This document shows positions 59,547 to 64,000 of a stretch of 64,000 bases of DNA, piece by piece (the stretch's first letter is position 1; every line of letters begins with the position of its first letter). Both the position numbers and the translations under genes were made by a program. Source of the DNA: Frankia casuarinae (GTDB lineage Bacteria; Actinomycetota; Actinomycetes; Frankiales; Frankiaceae); contig NC_007777.1 in NCBI RefSeq assembly GCF_000013345.1, forward strand, positions 2,728,001 to 2,792,000, written 5' to 3'. The notes beneath the pieces are model-generated. The model had not been told where the DNA came from and did no database searches. It saw only the letters and a program-made list of their open reading frames with translations.

Positions 59547-62240
59547 ATGAGGAAAGGCCAGGTCACCCAGGCGGTGCCGGTACCGCCGCCGCTGCGTCCC
59601 GACGACCGGTTCGGAAACGTCGTCGACCGGATCCGCACCGTCGCCATGGTCTGCCACGACGTCGTGGCGGTCCGCGACGAACACCGTGCCGTTACCTTCG
59701 CCCAGCTCGTCGCCTGGGTGGACGTCGTCGCCGACCGCATCCTTCGGCAGCCCGCCGCGGCTGACCCGGACACGCCCGTCGCGGTGCTGTTGCCCCACGG
59801 CGCGAGCGGGATCGCCGCCGTCCTGGGCGTCATCGCGAGCGGCCGGCCCTGCGTGCCCCTCGACAGGATGCATCCCACCGACCGTCTCGCTCAGGTCGTG
59901 GGACTGGCGGGGGCCTCGGTGTGCGTCACCGGACCGACTGGCTCCGCCGACCAGCGGACTGCCGCCGCGCTGCCGGGGATCGTGGAGACTATCGACGTCG
60001 GCGACGAGCGCGTCGCCGACTGGTCCCCGGCGCTGGCTGACCGGGTGGCGTCGACCGCGCCGCGCCGGGCCGATACCGATCCAGCCGTGCTCATCTTCAC
60101 CTCCGGGTCGACCGGAGTACCGAAGGGTGTCGTGTGGCACCACCGCGCCCTGCTGGGCATCCACTACGCCATCCAGGTCCAGGACGTGATGCGGCTGGTT
60201 CCGGGCGACCGCCTGCCGCTCTTCCTGCCCTACTCCTTCATCTCGGGGATGAACCGGACGGTCGGTGGCCTGGTCTTCGGCACCACCCTCGAGATGTACG
60301 ACCCTCGGGTCCGCGGCGTCCGAGACCTGGCCGACTGGCTGCGCGCCACCCGGCCGGCCGGCATCGTGGCCACGCCGGCGCTGATCCGGATCGTGTTCGG
60401 CTGCCTTGAGCCGGACGAGGTGCTCGACGACCTCCGATTCGTCATGTCGGTCGGCGAGGCGATCTACGCCCGCGACGTCGAGTTGGCCCGCCACCACCTA
60501 CCGCCGGCCGCGGCGTTCCTGGTCTCCTACGGAGCCTCGGAGCTCGGCACGGCGACCTGTGCCCCGATCTGGTCGGACGACGACCTGCCCGACGGCGTGA
60601 TGCCGGCCGGGCGGCCGGTGGTTGACGTCGCGGTGAGGGTGGTCTCGCCGGATGGCATCGAGATGCCGCCCGGTGAGACGGGGGAGATCGTCGTGATGGG
60701 CCACTTCATCACGGGGGGCTACTGGCGGGCGCCGGCGGCGAGCGCATCGCGGTTCGGCATCGGGCCGGACGGCACACCCACCTACCGCACCGGAGACCTC
60801 GGGCGCATCGACGCCAGCGGCCAGCTCAGGGTTGTCGGCCGCAACGACGCGGCCGTGAAGATCCGTGGGTACCTCGTCGAGCCGATCGAAATCGAGTCCG
60901 CCCTGCTGGCGAGCTCGGATGTGCTAGAAGCCGTCGTCGTGGCCGACAGGACCACGCAGCGGGCCCGCCTGGTCGCCTACGTCGTCCCCGTGACCGGCGC
61001 CCGGGTCTCACCGGCCTCGATCAGGCGCCTGCTACGGGCCAAGCTGCCGTCCTACATGGTGCCGGCCACCGTCATGCTGGTCACCGCGCTACCGAGGACC
61101 GACCGCAGCAAGGTCGACCGACTGAACCTGCCCCCCGCCGGTCCGAAACCCGGCCAGGACCCGCCCCGCGACCAGTGGGAAGAGGCCGTCGCCGGTGTGT
61201 GGGCCGCCGCCCTGCACCTCGACGACGTCGGTATCCACGACGACTTCGTCGAACTCGGCGGCGATTCCCTCATCGCCGAAGAGCTCCTCACCAGAGTCGC
61301 CGACGAACTCGGTGTCAAACTCCCCACCTCCACCGTCGCCGACGCCCCCACCGTCGCCGAGTTCACCGCCCGCCTGCGCAATGCCGGCACCGACGTCCTA
61401 CGCCACCCCACCGTCGTCCCGCTGCGCACCACCGGCAGCGGCGGGCCCCTCTTCTGTTTCTGCGGCGCCGGCGGCCTCGCTGTCGGCATGCTTGGCTTTG
61501 CCCGCCACTTCGACGGCGAACGCCCCGTCTACGGCGTCCAAGCCCACGGCCTCGAATACCGCGGTCTCCCCGACTGGTCCATCTACGCCGCCGCCCGCCG
61601 TCACGCCCGCACCCTGCGCCTACTCCAACCCGCCGGCCCCTACTACCTCGCCGGCCACTCCTTCGGCGGCCTCGTCGCCCTCGAAACCGCGAGACTCCTC
61701 ACCGAGGCCGGCGAGCACGTCGAACTGCTCGTCCTCATCGACAGCTTCCTGCCCGACACGTCCTCCGGCGTCTTCGCGGGAGGAGTGCAGCCCTCTCAGC
61801 TTCCAGTTCCGGGGGGCCCGACCAGGAGCTCGAATCCGGCCCCAGCCTTGGACCGTGCGAGGGGATCGGCTATGGGCCCGGCGCGCGCGGGGGCTGCCGC
61901 ACGGGTCCTGCTCGGCTGGGCCCGGCAGGCGGCCCAACTCCCGTTGGCTGGCGTCGTTCAGTTCAAGGGCATGAACCAGTACGACGTCTTCTACAACCAG
62001 TCGCGGGTGCTCACGAGGTTCTACCGGCCCAAGCCCTGGAACGGGCGGGCGCTGGTCTACCTGGCGGCCGCCTCGCCGCCGCACCGTACGGAGGCCTGGC
62101 GCCCGCTGCTGACCGGCGAGACGACCTACCGCACCGTGGGCGGCGACCACGACACCGTGCTGCGCGAACCCGTCGTAAGCGAGATCGCGGCCGACATCCG
62201 GGCGGTCCTCGCTGGCTGTACCAGCTCCCGCAAGGCGTGA
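59547..62240 (+). CDS. NRPS-like adenylation-thiolation-thioesterase protein
   Basis: The 897-aa enzyme has one A domain (A3 LIFTSGSTGVPKGVVWHH, A5 VSYGASELGT, A7 YRTGDLGR, A10 KIRGYLVE), a carrier domain (DDFVELGGDSLIAEELL, Ser574) and a thioesterase (PLFCFCGAGGLAVGML, GHSFGGLVALE with Ser705, GGDHDTVL His). There is no condensation domain. Such stand-alone proteins activate one acid and release it by hydrolysis, dimerisation or cyclisation. AGGAAAGG lies 7 nt before ATG 59547. An oxidase gene follows 96 bp downstream. Confidence 0.88.
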   Translation: MRKGQVTQAVPVPPPLRPDDRFGNVVDRIRTVAMVCHDVVAVRDEHRAVTFAQLVAWVDVVADRILRQPAAADPDTPVAVLLPHGASGIAAVLGVIASGRPCVPLDRMHPTDRLAQVVGLAGASVCVTGPTGSADQRTAAALPGIVETIDVGDERVADWSPALADRVASTAPRRADTDPAVLIFTSGSTGVPKGVVWHHRALLGIHYAIQVQDVMRLVPGDRLPLFLPYSFISGMNRTVGGLVFGTTLEMYDPRVRGVRDLADWLRATRPAGIVATPALIRIVFGCLEPDEVLDDLRFVMSVGEAIYARDVELARHHLPPAAAFLVSYGASELGTATCAPIWSDDDLPDGVMPAGRPVVDVAVRVVSPDGIEMPPGETGEIVVMGHFITGGYWRAPAASASRFGIGPDGTPTYRTGDLGRIDASGQLRVVGRNDAAVKIRGYLVEPIEIESALLASSDVLEAVVVADRTTQRARLVAYVVPVTGARVSPASIRRLLRAKLPSYMVPATVMLVTALPRTDRSKVDRLNLPPAGPKPGQDPPRDQWEEAVAGVWAAALHLDDVGIHDDFVELGGDSLIAEELLTRVADELGVKLPTSTVADAPTVAEFTARLRNAGTDVLRHPTVVPLRTTGSGGPLFCFCGAGGLAVGMLGFARHFDGERPVYGVQAHGLEYRGLPDWSIYAAARRHARTLRLLQPAGPYYLAGHSFGGLVALETARLLTEAGEHVELLVLIDSFLPDTSSGVFAGGVQPSQLPVPGGPTRSSNPAPALDRARGSAMGPARAGAAARVLLGWARQAAQLPLAGVVQFKGMNQYDVFYNQSRVLTRFYRPKPWNGRALVYLAAASPPHRTEAWRPLLTGETTYRTVGGDHDTVLREPVVSEIAADIRAVLAGCTSSRKA

Positions 62241-62336
62241 ACGGCTGCCGCTTGAGTGCTTCCGGAGTGACTGGCAATCCTGGCGACCGGGAGAACGCGA
62301 TCCCGTGGCCAGGCCGACAGCGAAAGGTCCGTGTTC

Positions 62337-63557
62337 GTGAGGGTGCAGGACGCAATCAATGTCGAGGACTTCCGGGAACTGGCGCGCCGCAGGCTTCCCC
62401 GGGCGGTTTTCGACGCCATGGAGGGCGGCGCCGGCGACGAGGTGTCGCTCAGGCGTAACCGCACGGCGTTCGACCGCATCGAGTTCCGCCCGCGGCCGCT
62501 CGCCGACGTCGCCACACGAGACCTCTCGACTACCGTGTTCGGCGAGCGGCTGTCGATGCCGATCATGCTGGCGCCCACGGGCGCGGGCCGCCTCGCGCGC
62601 TCGTCCGCGGAGATCGCTGTGGCGAGGGCCGCGGCGCGGGCGGACATCGTGTACATGCAGAGCACCGTGGCAGCCTTCCCGCTCGAGGATGTCGCCGCGC
62701 GCTCGACCGGCACGCTGTGGTATCAGCTCTACCTGCCCCCCAACCGCGCCGAGGTCGGGAACCTCGTCCGGCGGATCGCGGCGGCGGGTTACCGGGCCCT
62801 GGCCATCACCATCGACACGCCGGTCCTGGGCAACCGTGAACGCGACACCCGCAACAAGCTCATGAGTCGGCCGCCGCATCCCAAGATGCTGCTGCAGGGG
62901 GCCAGCAAGCCGGCGTGGGCGACCGATTTCATCCGCGGCAAATTCGACTTCATGCGCAAATTCGACTTCATGCGCAAATTCGACTTCATGCGCGGCCAAT
63001 TCGGCGCCGGCTGTCCCGGCGGCCCGTCCCGGCTAAGCCTCAACCAGACCCGAGCGACAATCAAATCGTCGTCGGACTGCGTCACCTGGGAGGACGTCGA
63101 GCGGATCCGGTCGTTGTGGGAAGGCCCGTTGCTCCTCAAGGGCCTGATGCGCGGGGACGAGTGCGACCGGCTCGTCGAGCTGGGCGTCGACGGTGTCGTG
63201 GTCTCGAACCATGGCGGGCGGCAGTTGGACGGCGTCCCCGCGACCATCGATATTCTGCCGGAGGTGGTTGACGCGGCGGCGCGCAGACTCACGGTGTTCC
63301 TCGACGGAGGTGTCCGGCGAGGCAACGACGTGGTCAAGGCGCTGGCCCTCGGCGCCGCAGGGGTCTTCGTGGGTCGGCCCTACCTGTACGGCCTCGCCGC
63401 GGGCGGCGAGGCCGGTGTCCTACGGATGATTGAACTGCTGCGCGTGGAATTCGACCACGCGATGGCACTGCTCGGCGCCGCGACCGTGGCGGACCTCGAC
63501 CGCAGCCTCGTCTCGGGCGCACGTATCCCCAGCACCCTCTCACCGTCGACGCGATAG
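62337..63557 (+). CDS. FMN-dependent alpha-hydroxy-acid oxidase/dehydrogenase
   Basis: The 406-aa protein has the family's TIM barrel: EDFRELARRRLPRAVFDAME, MPIMLAPTGAGRLARSSAEI, LWYQLYLPPNR, LLLKGLMRGDECDRLVELG, catalytic SNHGGRQLDG and DGGVRRGNDVVKALALGAAG. Substrates of relatives include L-lactate, glycolate and mandelate. I prefer GTG 62337 (GAAAGG 9 nt upstream) to GTG 62331. Three KFDFMR repeats lie in loop 4. It may supply or process the NRPS-like enzyme's acid. Confidence 0.88.
   Translation: MRVQDAINVEDFRELARRRLPRAVFDAMEGGAGDEVSLRRNRTAFDRIEFRPRPLADVATRDLSTTVFGERLSMPIMLAPTGAGRLARSSAEIAVARAAARADIVYMQSTVAAFPLEDVAARSTGTLWYQLYLPPNRAEVGNLVRRIAAAGYRALAITIDTPVLGNRERDTRNKLMSRPPHPKMLLQGASKPAWATDFIRGKFDFMRKFDFMRKFDFMRGQFGAGCPGGPSRLSLNQTRATIKSSSDCVTWEDVERIRSLWEGPLLLKGLMRGDECDRLVELGVDGVVVSNHGGRQLDGVPATIDILPEVVDAAARRLTVFLDGGVRRGNDVVKALALGAAGVFVGRPYLYGLAAGGEAGVLRMIELLRVEFDHAMALLGAATVADLDRSLVSGARIPSTLSPSTR
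62940..62993 (+). repeat. Three 18-bp in-frame repeats
   Basis: AAATTCGACTTCATGCGC repeats exactly three times at 62940, 62958 and 62976, giving KFDFMR tripled. The position corresponds to the mobile loop 4 of the hydroxy-acid oxidase. Confidence 0.9.
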
Positions 63558-63625
63558 GCCATGCCTGTCGACGGCCGAGTCGGGCTACTTGGCGACCTTC
63601 CGTCACCGCCTGCTACCTTAACGGC

Positions 63626-64000
63626 ATGCTCTCCGTGTCGTGGCAGGGACCCGGCACCGCCGGTCTCCGGACAGCCGTCAGCGAACGTTCGTATGCCAGA
63701 GGTGTGCACTACGCCCAGCAGAGCGCGGTCACGAGGATCGACTGGGACCCCGACGAGAACACCCTCCAGGGCCGGGTGCGTGGAAGCGGCGGCGAGGTCT
63801 ACGCGACGAACGCGCAGTTCTCGGGTGACGGTCCGTCCTCTTGGACGTTCCAGTACGGCTCGTGCACCTGCCCGGTGGGCGCCGACTGCAAGCACGTCGT
63901 GGCGCTGGTGCTGACGGCCACGACAGGCGCGACGGCCACGGCGAGCGCGGCAACGGGTGCGGCGGCCCCCGGCCCATCGGCGCGGCGGTCCGGGTCCTCC
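63626..64000 (+). CDS. SWIM zinc-finger protein, cut by window edge
   Basis: ATG 63626 opens 125 codons to the edge without a stop. RSYARGVHYAQQSAVTRIDW leads into the SWIM finger CTCPVGADCKHVVALVL (CxC...CxH). In actinobacteria this arrangement is the N-terminus of large SNF2-type helicases. The helicase part would lie beyond the window. Confidence 0.78.
   Translation, partial: MLSVSWQGPGTAGLRTAVSERSYARGVHYAQQSAVTRIDWDPDENTLQGRVRGSGGEVYATNAQFSGDGPSSWTFQYGSCTCPVGADCKHVVALVLTATTGATATASAATGAAAPGPSARRSGSS

Overview
The window is high-GC actinobacterial DNA, most like Frankia or a close relative. The evidence is GTG-rich starts, 4-bp translational overlaps, HelR-type helicase, DUF2237 and DUF4913 proteins, COG4705 membrane protein and serine-recombinase mobile elements. 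The genus is inferred from gene content, not from a marker gene. No rRNA, tRNA or CRISPR array was seen.

Left part (1-16.2 kb): a decayed conjugative or mobilisable element. A pair of hairpins that could be oriT precedes mobC, a HUH relaxase, a small coiled-coil protein and a Toprim primase. On the opposite strand lie a zeta toxin with an unfamiliar antitoxin, a DUF4913 protein, a TraG/TraD-like coupling protein and the truncated, frameshifted end of a TraC/VirB4-like ATPase next to a serine recombinase. Then come an AbiE type IV toxin-antitoxin pair, a HIT hydrolase and two face-to-face Tn3 transposase fragments.

A short chromosomal stretch (16.2-21.1 kb) holds a ZIP metal transporter with a DtxR-like palindrome, a two-component system and a divergent COG4705 membrane protein. 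Next is a mosaic of three gene fragments (21.4-22.0 kb) ending at a large serine recombinase.

Second accessory island (22.0-34.8 kb): two related copies of a small gene, three arrays of short inverted or direct repeats with different cores, an aminoglycoside-phosphotransferase-like gene coupled to an XRE regulator, and a forward run of regulator, anti-sigma-like ATPase, degenerate recombinase fold, P-loop kinase, adenosine-deaminase-like enzyme, 2-phosphoglycerate-kinase-like protein, nucleotidyltransferase with OB-like tail and RdgB/HAM1 pyrophosphatase. This ends at strong terminators. Facing it is an HTH protein with five copies of GCGACAAC-N4-GTTGTCGC-type palindromes in its promoter and reading frame; a sixth lies 9 kb away in the same island. 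This nucleotide-handling cassette and its palindrome system are the best candidates for something undescribed.

Right part (35-64 kb) looks like chromosome: ceramidase-like protein, DMT transporter, flippase, GT39 glycosyltransferase, LLM oxidoreductase, XdhC, SnoaL-like protein, beta-propeller, sulfotransferase, DUF2237, HelR helicase, TetR, VOC protein, a two-component system, UppP, a 2.4-kb segment bounded by 48-bp inverted repeats (amidase and folD remnant), flavin reductase, orphan ModA, an IS6 remnant, an A-T-TE NRPS-like enzyme, an FMN alpha-hydroxy-acid oxidase and the start of a SWIM-finger protein. This part is scattered with 9-27 bp tandem duplications, several of which duplicate a stop codon; they are much rarer in the accessory islands.
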